Assembly (NCBI GenBank): GCA_050248375.1
Contig: JBFWSL010000025.1
Coordinates: forward strand, 1 to 22,904
DNA length: 22,904 bases
Direction of reading: 5' to 3'
From: JAYZVT01 sp050248375
GTDB lineage: Bacteria > Pseudomonadota > Alphaproteobacteria > Rhizobiales > Methyloligellaceae
Shown: positions 8,039 to 15,081 of the stretch, piece by piece
How positions within the stretch are numbered: the stretch's first letter is position 1
Layout of the letters: the number at the start of each line of letters is the position of its first letter
The notes under the pieces: generated by a model
Told to the model about the DNA's origin: nothing
Databases searched by the model: none
What the model saw: the letters and a program-made list of their open reading frames with translations, nothing else
Translations under genes and position numbers: made by a program

Positions 8039-8215
8039 TTACAGGCCGCGGAAGAGATTGCCCGCGAGCAGGATCGCATAGGAGATGAGCAGGGACTCGA
8101 AGAGGTGCCCACTGACCCACGGGATGGCCACGCCGAAATATTTCACCGCGACCACGAGGGCCGCGAGGATGATGGAAATCAGAAAAACCGGAATTGTGGG
8201 TGCGCTGAGATTCAT
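8039..8215 (-). CDS. Small two-helix membrane protein (58 aa), M-x-L-S-x-P-T family
   Basis: A complete small gene: ATG at 8215, GGAGA seven to eight bases upstream, stop TAA at 8039-8041. The product starts MNLSAPTIPVFLISIILAAL and has two hydrophobic segments (about residues 9-31 and 41-55), ending AILLAGNLFRGL. Its paralogue in this window (9986-10180) has the same opening M-x-L-S-x-P-T, the same F-x-I-S-x-I-L stretch and the same A-[IV]-L-L-A-G ... G end, so it is a real conserved family rather than a chance frame. I recall similar short unannotated alphaproteobacterial proteins but know no function. It is divergent from the dioxygenase gene, with 230 bases between the two starts. Confidence 0.85.
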   Translation of the reverse strand: MNLSAPTIPVFLISIILAALVVAVKYFGVAIPWVSGHLFESLLISYAILLAGNLFRGL

Positions 8216-8445
8216 CGCCAGTCTCCGTTAGTATCCGATGCAGCGGAGCTGCAGCGGGGCTTTTCCCCATGCGGTCTCAAGGACGAAACGACTCACACTG
8301 CGCAGAAGCGACCGCCAGCGTATTGATGGCATTTTCAGGCACCTTGCGCCAGCGCCGGGGCTTGACGCGCAAGGGCGGGAGGAGTGAACTCCACAGGGAA
8401 AAGCCAGGAAAAACAGTTGTCGTCCGCCAGGGAGGAGCTTCGTTC

Positions 8446-9315
8446 ATGGTCACCGCCGCTGCTGTGCGGGCGCCGGGAAAATCGCGCCTCGCCATAGAGC
8501 CCGTGTCGGGCGCACTGGGAGCCGTGGTGTCCGGCGTCGATCTCGCGTCGCTCGACGACGCCACTTTCGCCGATATCCATGACGCCTTCTTGACGCACCA
8601 GGTTTTGTTCTTCCAGGGGCAGAAGCTGACGCCGGATCAATATATCGCCTTCGCGCGGCGCTTCGGCGAGCCGATCGAGTATCCCTTCGCCAAGGGGCTG
8701 GAGGGCTATCCGCAGATCACCGAGATCGTCAAGGAACCGCACCAGACCTCCAACTTCGGCGGCATGTGGCATTCCGATACCAGCTATCTGGCGCAGCCGC
8801 CGATGGCGACCATGCTGCTGTGCATGGAGACGCCGGCGGCGGGCGGCGACACGCTGTTCGCCAGCATGAGCAGGGCCTACGACCGGCTGTCGGACGGCAT
8901 GAAGGCGCTGCTGGCGCCGCTGAAGGGCGTCAACACCTCGGCGCTGAACGCGGCGTTGCTGCGGGGCGACCATCTCAAGTCGGGCTCGATGGGGGCCACC
9001 TCCGCGGTGCGCGAGGTTCTCACCGCCGAGCATCCGGTGGTCCGCACGCATCCCGAGACGGGCCGGAAATCCCTTTACGTCAATCCCTCGCATACCGAGC
9101 GTTTCGCCGGCATGACGCCGGCCGAGAGCGCGGGCCTTCTCAGCTTCCTTTATGGCCATGCGGTGCGGCCGGAGTTCACCTGCCGCTTCCGCTGGGCGCC
9201 GGGGTCGCTGGCCATCTGGGACAACCGTTGCACCTGGCACGACGCCATCAACGATTATGACGGCCATCGCCGGGTCATGCGCCGTATCACCATCGCCGGG
9301 GATACGCCGGCCTAG
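8446..9315 (+). CDS. TauD/TfdA-family Fe(II)/2-oxoglutarate dioxygenase
   Basis: A 289-residue cytoplasmic non-haem iron dioxygenase. The metal ligands are visible as H109 and D111 (MWHSDTSY) and H265 (CTWHDAIND). R276 and R280 (HRRVMRR) occupy the places of the 2-oxoglutarate- and substrate-binding arginines of TauD. Length and motif spacing fit the family (taurine, 2,4-D and related oxygenases). The open frame extends upstream to 8269, but ATG 8446 is chosen because GGAGGA lies eight to nine bases before it and homologous sequence begins there. No sulfonate transporter or other catabolic gene is adjacent, so the substrate is not inferable. Calling it taurine dioxygenase would be over-specific. 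Confidence 0.92.
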   Translation: MVTAAAVRAPGKSRLAIEPVSGALGAVVSGVDLASLDDATFADIHDAFLTHQVLFFQGQKLTPDQYIAFARRFGEPIEYPFAKGLEGYPQITEIVKEPHQTSNFGGMWHSDTSYLAQPPMATMLLCMETPAAGGDTLFASMSRAYDRLSDGMKALLAPLKGVNTSALNAALLRGDHLKSGSMGATSAVREVLTAEHPVVRTHPETGRKSLYVNPSHTERFAGMTPAESAGLLSFLYGHAVRPEFTCRFRWAPGSLAIWDNRCTWHDAINDYDGHRRVMRRITIAGDTPA

Positions 9316-9331
9316 GGCGGTTCGCAGGCCG

Positions 9332-9359
9332 TTGACCGCGGCACAGGCTCGCGTATCTT
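9332..9359 (+). promoter_or_regulatory. Candidate sigma-70-type promoter for the SRPBCC gene
   Basis: TTGACC (9332-9337) and TATCTT (9354-9359) are separated by 16 bases, about 58 bases upstream of the SRPBCC start. The fit is moderate: a strong -35 and a fair -10. It lies just downstream of the dioxygenase stop, so the SRPBCC gene may be transcribed independently. Confidence 0.4.
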
Positions 9360-9417
9360 CCGGCCTTGAAAGGCACGGCGGCGCTCCGCCGCCGGAGCCG
9401 CGAAGCCGGGAGCTGTC

Positions 9418-9954
9418 ATGCGGGCATTGGTGAGATTGGGGATGGGGCTGGCGCTGCTGCTGGCGGTCCTGGTGGCGGTGGCCTTCGCCCTGCCGCGCCA
9501 TGTGGTGGTGGCGCGTTCCATCGACATCAACGCCCCGGAAGGCGACGTCTTTCCTTACGTGAACAGCCTGGAGAAATTCCTGACCTGGTCGCCCTGGGCG
9601 GCGATCGATCCCGCCACCGTCTACCAGTTCACGGGGCCGGAGGCGGGCAAGGGCGCCCAGATGGCGTGGAAGAGCGACAATCCCCAGGTCGGCAGCGGCA
9701 GCCAGGAAATCGTGGACAGCAAACCCAATTCCTTCGTGGAGGTCGCGCTCGACTTCGACGACAGGGGCAAGGCGAGATCGACCTACACCCTGGCGCCGCA
9801 GGGCGCGGGCACCAAGGTGACGTGGGGCTTCGACACCGATACCGGCAACAACCCGATCGAGCGCTGGATGGGGCTTATGACCGGGCGCTGGATGGCCAAG
9901 GACTTCGAGAAAGGCCTGGAGCGTCTCAAGAAGCGGGTGGAATCCTCACCCTGA
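9418..9954 (+). CDS. Membrane-anchored SRPBCC (START-like) protein
   Basis: A 178-residue protein: an N-terminal hydrophobic anchor (residues 5-25, VRLGMGLALLLAVLVAVAFA) followed by a SRPBCC/polyketide-cyclase fold. Family marks include RSIDINAPEGDVFPYVNSL, the WSPWA turn, GPEAGKGAQMAWKSD and the C-terminal amphipathic helix (GLERLKKRVE). SRPBCC proteins bind hydrophobic ligands, and this one should face the periplasm. ATG 9418 has GGGAG five bases upstream. It is clearly related to the second SRPBCC protein at 17641-18183 (shared WSPWA-x-[IL]-DP, GP-x-[AS]-G-x-GA and GTKVTW-like stretches). The ligand is unknown. Confidence 0.88.
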   Translation: MRALVRLGMGLALLLAVLVAVAFALPRHVVVARSIDINAPEGDVFPYVNSLEKFLTWSPWAAIDPATVYQFTGPEAGKGAQMAWKSDNPQVGSGSQEIVDSKPNSFVEVALDFDDRGKARSTYTLAPQGAGTKVTWGFDTDTGNNPIERWMGLMTGRWMAKDFEKGLERLKKRVESSP

Positions 9955-9985
9955 ACCCCCGGACGATCTCGCGGACAGGCGCCGG

Positions 9986-10180
9986 TCAGACGCCCTTCAT
10001 GCAGACCCCGGCGAGGAGCACGGCCCAGGCGGCAACAGCCACCCAGAGGGCCCAATGCGCCACAGCCTCGAAGCCGCCGCCGATGACTCAGAATACGCCC
10101 GCGAAATACAGCAGCAGCGAGACGATGCCGAGAATGACAGAGATGTTGAATGCCAGTTTGGTGGGCGGGCTCAGTCTCAT
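9986..10180 (-). pseudogene. Small two-helix membrane protein interrupted by an in-frame TGA
   Basis: The gene starts at ATG 10180 with an excellent RBS (AGGGGAGAT, seven bases upstream). It encodes MRLSPPTKLAFNISVILGIV... and meets TGA at 10088-10090 after 30 residues. The same frame continues past the TGA for 33 codons: VIGGGFEAVAHWALWVAVAA..., ending AVLLAGVCMKGV, with a final TGA at 9986-9988. The continuation is hydrophobic, and its end matches the C-terminus of the intact 58-residue paralogue at 8039-8215 (A-[IV]-L-L-A-G-x-x-x-[KR]-G). The 64-codon unit is therefore one gene with an internal stop. It may be a recent nonsense mutation, programmed readthrough, a base-call error, or a functional 30-residue one-helix product. 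No frameshift or other damage is visible. Confidence 0.7.
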
Positions 10181-10267
10181 ATCGGTATCTCCCCTCGATT
10201 CCGATTCGGAACGGTCAATTCTACCACAGGATGAGACCGGCGCCATGAGCCGCCGGGGGCAGGGGAG

Positions 10268-11185
10268 ATGAGCGCGCCGCCGCCGCGCCTGGGCAACTAT
10301 TTCGTCTGCGTGGGCGCGCAGAAGGCTGGCACCACCTGGCTGGCGCGAATGCTGGCGCGCCATCCCGACATCTTCTTCACGCCGGTGAAGGAGATCCACT
10401 ATTTCGACCACATCCGCGGGATCAGCGCGCACCTGCGCGATTCCAAGCGCCGCTCGCGCCGCAGGAAGTATGTGCAGAAGCTGCTGACGCAGCCGCACCG
10501 GGCGGGCGAATACTGGCCGCAACGGGGCTGGTACCGCCGATACATGGCCGATCCCATCGACGACGCCTGGTATGCGGGACTGTTCGCCGAACGCGGCGGG
10601 CGCAAGCTGGCCGGCGAGGCAACGCCGGAATACGCGCTCATCGGCGAGGAGGGTTTCCGGCACATCGCGAGGCTGGCGCCCGATGCGCGCGTGCTGTTCA
10701 TCATGCGCGATCCCGTGGCGCGCGGCTGGTCGCAACTGCAGCATTACTGCCGCGTCGAGAAACTGGACGCCTCGCGCCTGTCGGCGCAAGAGCTGATCGC
10801 CATCGCTTCCACGCCGGGGTTCCGTGCCTTCGGCGACTATGTCTCGGTTCTCGACGGCCTGGCGAAGGTGTTTCCCAAAGGGCATGTGTGGATCGGCTTC
10901 TACGAGGAGATCCACGCCCACCGGCTCGACGCGCTGGAGCGCATCTGCTGCTTCCTGGGCGTTCGCTTCGATCCCGCGTGGTTCGCCGATTCGGAGAAGC
11001 GCTTCAATCCGGGCCAGGACGCGCGCATGCCCGAGGCGGTGCGGCGGTTCCTGCGCGAGCAGTACAGGGATCAGGCGCGCGAGATCGGCAAGCGGCTGGG
11101 ACGGCTGCCGGAGAGCTGGCGCAAGGAACTCGGGCTCGCCAGCGGCCGCAAGAAAGCCGTCAGGCGCGTATCCGCCCGGGGCTGA
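10268..11185 (+). CDS. PAPS-dependent sulfotransferase domain protein
   Basis: A 305-residue cytoplasmic sulfotransferase of the bacterial Sulfotransfer/heparan-sulfate-like type. The 5'-phosphosulfate loop is seen as GAQKAGTTWL (16-25), and the 3'-phosphate site as MRDPVARGWSQ with R147 and S155. KEIHYFD and GEATPEY are further family stretches. The protein should transfer sulfate from PAPS to an unknown acceptor such as a glycan or lipid. The ATG lies directly behind GGGGGCAGGGGAG. An eight-codon frame starting at 10245 ends in a TGA overlapping this ATG (ATGA) and contains the RBS. The gene converges with the VIT/vWA gene, with nine bases between the stops. No PAPS synthesis or polysaccharide genes are nearby. 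Confidence 0.9.
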   Translation: MSAPPPRLGNYFVCVGAQKAGTTWLARMLARHPDIFFTPVKEIHYFDHIRGISAHLRDSKRRSRRRKYVQKLLTQPHRAGEYWPQRGWYRRYMADPIDDAWYAGLFAERGGRKLAGEATPEYALIGEEGFRHIARLAPDARVLFIMRDPVARGWSQLQHYCRVEKLDASRLSAQELIAIASTPGFRAFGDYVSVLDGLAKVFPKGHVWIGFYEEIHAHRLDALERICCFLGVRFDPAWFADSEKRFNPGQDARMPEAVRRFLREQYRDQAREIGKRLGRLPESWRKELGLASGRKKAVRRVSARG

Positions 11186-11194
11186 CGGACAGGC

Positions 11195-13321
11195 TCAGCG
11201 CACCTGGTCGCGCCACTCGCGGCTGACGCGGCGGCGGGGCTCGGCCGGCGCGTGGGAGCGGCGCAGATGCCGCCACAGCGCATGGGTGAGGGCGGTCATG
11301 CCGCCGAACACCAGCGCCAGCGCGAAAACGTTCAGGTAGCTGGACCTGGCCGGGCCTGCCTGCATCACCTGGGGGCTTTCCACGGCCTGGGCGACATTGG
11401 CGCGGGCGGCGATCACCTGTTTGCGCAGGTCTATGCCGTTGCCCGGCGCGCGCAGGCCGTGACGGACCGCGATGGCCCGGTTGCCGGCCACGTCCGCGTC
11501 GGAGCGCACCGCGGTCAGGCGCGTGACGGCGCTCGGCAGGTTGTTGGCGAGCGCGAGCTGCTCGATGGCCTCCGCGGTCTCGCGGGCGGGCTTTCCGGTG
11601 AGGCGCTGGGCCTCGATGCGCGCGATCTGGGTCTGCGCCCAATAGGCGGAGATGCCGCTGGCGGGCCTGGCCGCGGCGAGGGGCAGTTCCGCCTTCCAGG
11701 GCTTGCCGTCCGACTGGCCGGTGAACACAATCCTGCCCTTGCCCGCGGGCATGCGGAACACGGCCGTCAGCGGGTCGCCGGCATAGACGTCGGGCAGCGG
11801 CTCGGGCGACATGTCCAGCTTGCCCGCGCCTTCCGGCGGCACGACCTTCAGGCCGGTGATGGCGGGACGCTCGATGCGGCTGAACAGGCTGGCGAGAAGT
11901 TCGCCGGTCTGCGCGCGATCCGGGATCAGCACGGCGTCGCCGCGGCCGATCTGGGCGGCGCGTTGCAGCAGCAGCGGTTCGGGCGCGGCGCCGATGCCGG
12001 CGAAGAACAGGCGCGACCCGCCGCGCCGGGCGGCGATCTCGGCGAAGAACTCGTTGCCGGTGGAAATGGCGCCGTCGGTGATCGTCACCACCTGCCTCAG
12101 GTGCGCGCCTTCGCCCGCGTTGCGCAGGGCGGCGGTAACGGCGGCCAGCATGTTGCCGCCGCCGTGGGGCTGGAGGCGGCGCAGGAAGTCGGCCGCCGCG
12201 GCCACGCTGGTGGGGTTGGCGTCGCGGGCCTGCTCGAACAGCGCGTGCAGGCCATCGTTGAAGGCGATGATATTGAACCGGTCATGCCTGTTCAGGCGGC
12301 CGAGCGCCGCAATGGCCACGTCGCGCGCCTGATCGAAGGCGGTGCCGGCCATGGAGCCGGAGGCATCGACCAGCAGCACCAGTTCGCGGGGCTGGGTCGA
12401 CACCTGCGCGGGCGGAGCGATGACGGCGAGGCCGTACACCTGCTGCCCCATCTCCTGCAGGAACAGCGAGGCCGAGGGCTTGGGCGCCGGCTTTGGCGCC
12501 CAGGCCAGCTCGAAGTCCCGCCCGGCGGGGATGGTGTCGCCGGTGAGCACGAGCACGGCATCGCTGTCGCTCAGGCGGCGGACGGTCATCTGGTGATTGA
12601 AGCTGCCGATGTCGCCGATCTCGAAGCCGGGCGCCAACCGCACGGACAGCGAGACATCGCGGGCGGCGTCCTTAGTCGGTTCGCCGGCGGGGGCGCCGGA
12701 GGAAAGGGGGAAACGCAGCGAATAGACGCCGGCGACTGGCTTGACCTCCTGCTGGTATTCGAAGCGGACCGAGACGACTTCGCCGGGCGCCACGTCGCCG
12801 ATGGCGAGGGCGAACATGTGGGACGGCATGTCGCCGGGCAGGCCCGGGGAGTCAGCGGCCGCGGCCGCGGTGGAGACCGTGACGGGAGCGGGCGTTCCGG
12901 CGGCGACCTGCGCGGCCTGAGCGGGCTTGTCCAGGGTGGAGACCACGCGGCTGCGGTAGCTGCGCTCGCCGACGCGAACCTCGAAGCGGCTCACCGTGGC
13001 GGCTTCGGGCAGCGGGAACATGTAGAGGCCGCTGGCGCTGGCCGGGCCCTGGTGGCGGAAGCTCTGGGATACCACGGCATGGACGAGGCCGCCGGTGACG
13101 GAAATGCGCACGTCGCTGGACAGGGCTTCCGAGCCGGACCCCGGCATATGCAGGGTCCCCGCCCGCGAGGCGGCTGCCGGACCTGTCTCGGCCTCGGCGG
13201 GGTGGGCGGCGCGCGGGTTTATGGCGCCAAGGAAATAAACCAGGACAACGATCATCAGCCCGACAAGGAAATCCTTGGCGTGCCGTCCCAGCACCTCCCG
13301 TGCCCTGCAGTTCCACATCAT
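11195..13321 (-). CDS. VIT and vWA domain membrane protein
   Basis: A 708-residue envelope protein. An N-terminal signal or anchor (about residues 17-34, DFLVGLMIVVLVYFLGAI) is followed by a VIT domain (about 65-195, with GLYMFPLPEAATVSRFEVRV and RFEYQQEV). Next is a vWA domain (about 312-480) with an intact metal-site motif DASGS (319-323) and TDG (415-417), then a C-terminal membrane helix (about 661-683) and an Arg-rich tail. The layout is that of TIGR03788-like sortase-target VIT/vWA proteins. I see no LPxTG-type motif before the last helix and no sortase gene nearby, so it is probably simply membrane-anchored. Two consecutive ATGs (13321, 13318) follow AAGGGGGTC; the second is better spaced. 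Its ligand is unknown. Confidence 0.9.
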   Translation of the reverse strand: MMWNCRAREVLGRHAKDFLVGLMIVVLVYFLGAINPRAAHPAEAETGPAAASRAGTLHMPGSGSEALSSDVRISVTGGLVHAVVSQSFRHQGPASASGLYMFPLPEAATVSRFEVRVGERSYRSRVVSTLDKPAQAAQVAAGTPAPVTVSTAAAAADSPGLPGDMPSHMFALAIGDVAPGEVVSVRFEYQQEVKPVAGVYSLRFPLSSGAPAGEPTKDAARDVSLSVRLAPGFEIGDIGSFNHQMTVRRLSDSDAVLVLTGDTIPAGRDFELAWAPKPAPKPSASLFLQEMGQQVYGLAVIAPPAQVSTQPRELVLLVDASGSMAGTAFDQARDVAIAALGRLNRHDRFNIIAFNDGLHALFEQARDANPTSVAAAADFLRRLQPHGGGNMLAAVTAALRNAGEGAHLRQVVTITDGAISTGNEFFAEIAARRGGSRLFFAGIGAAPEPLLLQRAAQIGRGDAVLIPDRAQTGELLASLFSRIERPAITGLKVVPPEGAGKLDMSPEPLPDVYAGDPLTAVFRMPAGKGRIVFTGQSDGKPWKAELPLAAARPASGISAYWAQTQIARIEAQRLTGKPARETAEAIEQLALANNLPSAVTRLTAVRSDADVAGNRAIAVRHGLRAPGNGIDLRKQVIAARANVAQAVESPQVMQAGPARSSYLNVFALALVFGGMTALTHALWRHLRRSHAPAEPRRRVSREWRDQVR

Positions 13322-13514
13322 GACCCCCTTGTGGTTCGATCCGCGCTAGCCCCGGAAGGCAGAAAACACGGAATTCTTGGCCGGGACGGGCCGTGAATGT
13401 GGCGCCGGGCGGCAAAACCGGGGCAGTAGTGTGGCGCGGCTAACAAACCCTTAAATCAGGAGGATTCCGGCATGCGTCACAGTGACGTGTGACCCGCGTG
13501 AGGCCGGGATGGCT
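13322..13514. other. Intergenic region with an orphan RBS and six-codon frame
   Basis: The 193 bases lie between the VIT/vWA start and the end of the oxidoreductase gene, both on the minus strand. On the plus strand, CAGGAGGA (13457-13464) stands seven bases before an ATG (13472) whose frame is only six codons (MRHSDV, stop 13490-13492). The frame contains the palindrome GTCAC-A-GTGAC (13476-13486). On the minus strand the same bases can form a stem GTCACA/TGTGAC downstream of the oxidoreductase stop, but no T-run follows, so I do not call a terminator. Confidence 0.45.
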
Positions 13515-14822
13515 TCAGGCGAAGGCCGTCTCCATGGCGCGGCGGGTCTTGACCGCTTCGGCCGTCTCGTCGGCGGTGACGTCCTGCCAGCGCACCGTCT
13601 CGCCCGCCCTGATGTCGCGGACAAGCTTCACGCCATGGGCAAGGCCGATGGGCAGCGCGCCGAACTGCAGGCTCTTCGCCGCCGGCTGGGCCTTGCCCCA
13701 GACGGTGAAGCCGCCTTCGCCGTCGAGCATTTCGCCCTTCCTGAGGTCGCGCTTGGCGACCGACACCACGTCGGAGACGAAGTTGCGGGTGTGGCCGGTC
13801 GGTTCGTTGCGCAGCACGGCGGAGAGGGCGGAGATGCCGAGTTCCAGCCCGATGAGATGATAGGGGCGGTACATGGCGGAATACTTTCCGGTCCTGTCGG
13901 TCTTCAGGCCGTATTGCCTGAAGCAGGCGCGGGCGTACTCGTTGGGCGCCTCGAATACGGCATAGACCCCCCAGCGCAGGTTGTCGGGCATCTCCCGGCC
14001 GTCGCGATAGATGGAGGAGACCACTTCCACCTGGCCCTTGTGGTGCAGCAGGCCGCCATCCTCGCTCGGGATGAGTCTGTCCTGCAACTCGCCGGTCGGC
14101 ACGTCGGGGAAGCCGAGGCCGTCGGGCGGGGGGACGAGGCCGGTGGCGTTGGCGATCGCCGTCATCTCGATGCCGGACTTGGTGCCGTCGAGGAAGGAAT
14201 TGAACATCTGCGGGTTCATGCCGGCGGCTTTCGCCTGCTCCGCCGTTAGCCCGTAATGGTCCCACACGGTATCGGGGGTGGAGGCGTGATAGGTGGGCAG
14301 GTACTTGGTGCCCTTGCCGGCGGCGACCACCTCGAAGCCCGCGGCGCGGGCCCAGTCGACGATCTCGCAGACCAGCGCGGGCTGGTCGCCATAGGCCATG
14401 GAGTAGACCACGCCGGCGCTCGCCGCCTCGCTGGCGAGCAGGGGGCCGGCGAGCACGTCCGCCTCCACGTTGACCATGACGATGTGCTTGCCGTTGGCGA
14501 AGGCGGCGCGGGCGTGGGAGATGCCGGCGGCGGGCGAGCCCGTCACCTCCAGCACCACATCGACGTCGTCCCGCTTCGCCAGTTCGCGGCCGTCCTCGAG
14601 AAAGGCCGTCGCTCCGATGCGCCCGGAATCCCAGCCCACCGTCTCGCAGGCCTCGCGGGCGCGGTCCGGCGACAGGTCGGCGATGGCCGTCACGGTCAGG
14701 CCCGGGCTGGTGGGCACCTGGTTGAGGAACATGGAGCCGAACTTGCCGGCGCCGATAAGGCCGACGCGGACGGGGCCTTCGCCGCGCTCCAGGCGTTGCT
14801 GACTGAGTGCGAAGAGGTTCAT
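13515..14822 (-). CDS. NAD(P)-binding oxidoreductase with C-terminal SAF domain
   Basis: A 435-residue protein with an N-terminal Rossmann fold (VGLIGAGKFGS, with the G-x-G-x-x-G glycines at 24, 26 and 29; acidic IADLSPD after the second strand). A homoserine-dehydrogenase/Gfo-Idh-like middle follows (EVTGSPAAG, GKHIVMVNVEADV). The C-terminal SAF-type region (about 350-430) contains AKRDLRKGEMLDGEGG and RDIRAGETVRWQDV. Such proteins are often annotated as homoserine dehydrogenase-like, but the catalytic context differs and the substrate is not known; a sugar-acid or hydroxy-acid is a reasonable guess. ATG 14822 has GGAAGG six bases upstream, which I prefer to the longer open frame reaching 14942. 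It is divergent from the Crp/Fnr gene. Confidence 0.88.
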   Translation of the reverse strand: MNLFALSQQRLERGEGPVRVGLIGAGKFGSMFLNQVPTSPGLTVTAIADLSPDRAREACETVGWDSGRIGATAFLEDGRELAKRDDVDVVLEVTGSPAAGISHARAAFANGKHIVMVNVEADVLAGPLLASEAASAGVVYSMAYGDQPALVCEIVDWARAAGFEVVAAGKGTKYLPTYHASTPDTVWDHYGLTAEQAKAAGMNPQMFNSFLDGTKSGIEMTAIANATGLVPPPDGLGFPDVPTGELQDRLIPSEDGGLLHHKGQVEVVSSIYRDGREMPDNLRWGVYAVFEAPNEYARACFRQYGLKTDRTGKYSAMYRPYHLIGLELGISALSAVLRNEPTGHTRNFVSDVVSVAKRDLRKGEMLDGEGGFTVWGKAQPAAKSLQFGALPIGLAHGVKLVRDIRAGETVRWQDVTADETAEAVKTRRAMETAFA

Positions 14823-14887
14823 GGGGGACCTTCCGGCTGCGGGAACGGGCGAGGAGCGCGACGATAGAGCGGATACCCGGCGCCGAT

Positions 14888-14940
14888 CAACCGGGACGCG
14901 GGCAACCGGGACGCGGGGCCGTGACGCGAGGCCGTGACGC
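14888..14940. repeat. Two adjacent short tandem repeats in a divergent promoter region
   Basis: CAACCGGGACGCGGG occurs twice in direct tandem (14888-14902 and 14903-14917). It is followed by GGCCGTGACGC twice with a 13-base period (14917-14927 and 14930-14940). All copies are exact. They lie 66 to 118 bases upstream of the oxidoreductase start and about 140 to 195 bases upstream of the Crp/Fnr start. A small hairpin CGGGA-TTTT-TCCCG (14956-14969) follows. They may be regulator sites or slippage products. Confidence 0.8.
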
Positions 14941-15081
14941 AATCACAAAGGGTTACGGGATTTTTCCCGCTTTCCGGGGAAGGAAACCTCTGCCCCGCCA
15001 TACGCGTTCACTTTAACAACAGACCGCAACCGGAATGAAAGACTTCAGTTTCCGGGAAAAGAATTCCTGAAACAGGTGCTC

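Noticed and set aside
10181..10267. Possible shared regulator site between the split small gene and the sulfotransferase
   Set aside because: No inverted repeat or clear promoter pair is visible in the 87 bases.
10245..10271. Eight-codon frame (MSRRGQGR) whose stop overlaps the sulfotransferase start (ATGA)
   Set aside because: It is short, has no clear RBS of its own, and codes mainly through the purine-rich RBS of the next gene; chance is the simpler explanation.
11252..13396. Plus-strand open frame of about 714 codons opposite the VIT/vWA gene
   Set aside because: It shadows a gene with intact vWA motifs; composition and lack of domains mark it as non-coding.
13476..13491. GTCACACGTCACTGTGAC-type hairpin as a terminator for the SAF oxidoreductase
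   Set aside because: The stem is only six bases and no T-run follows on the minus strand.
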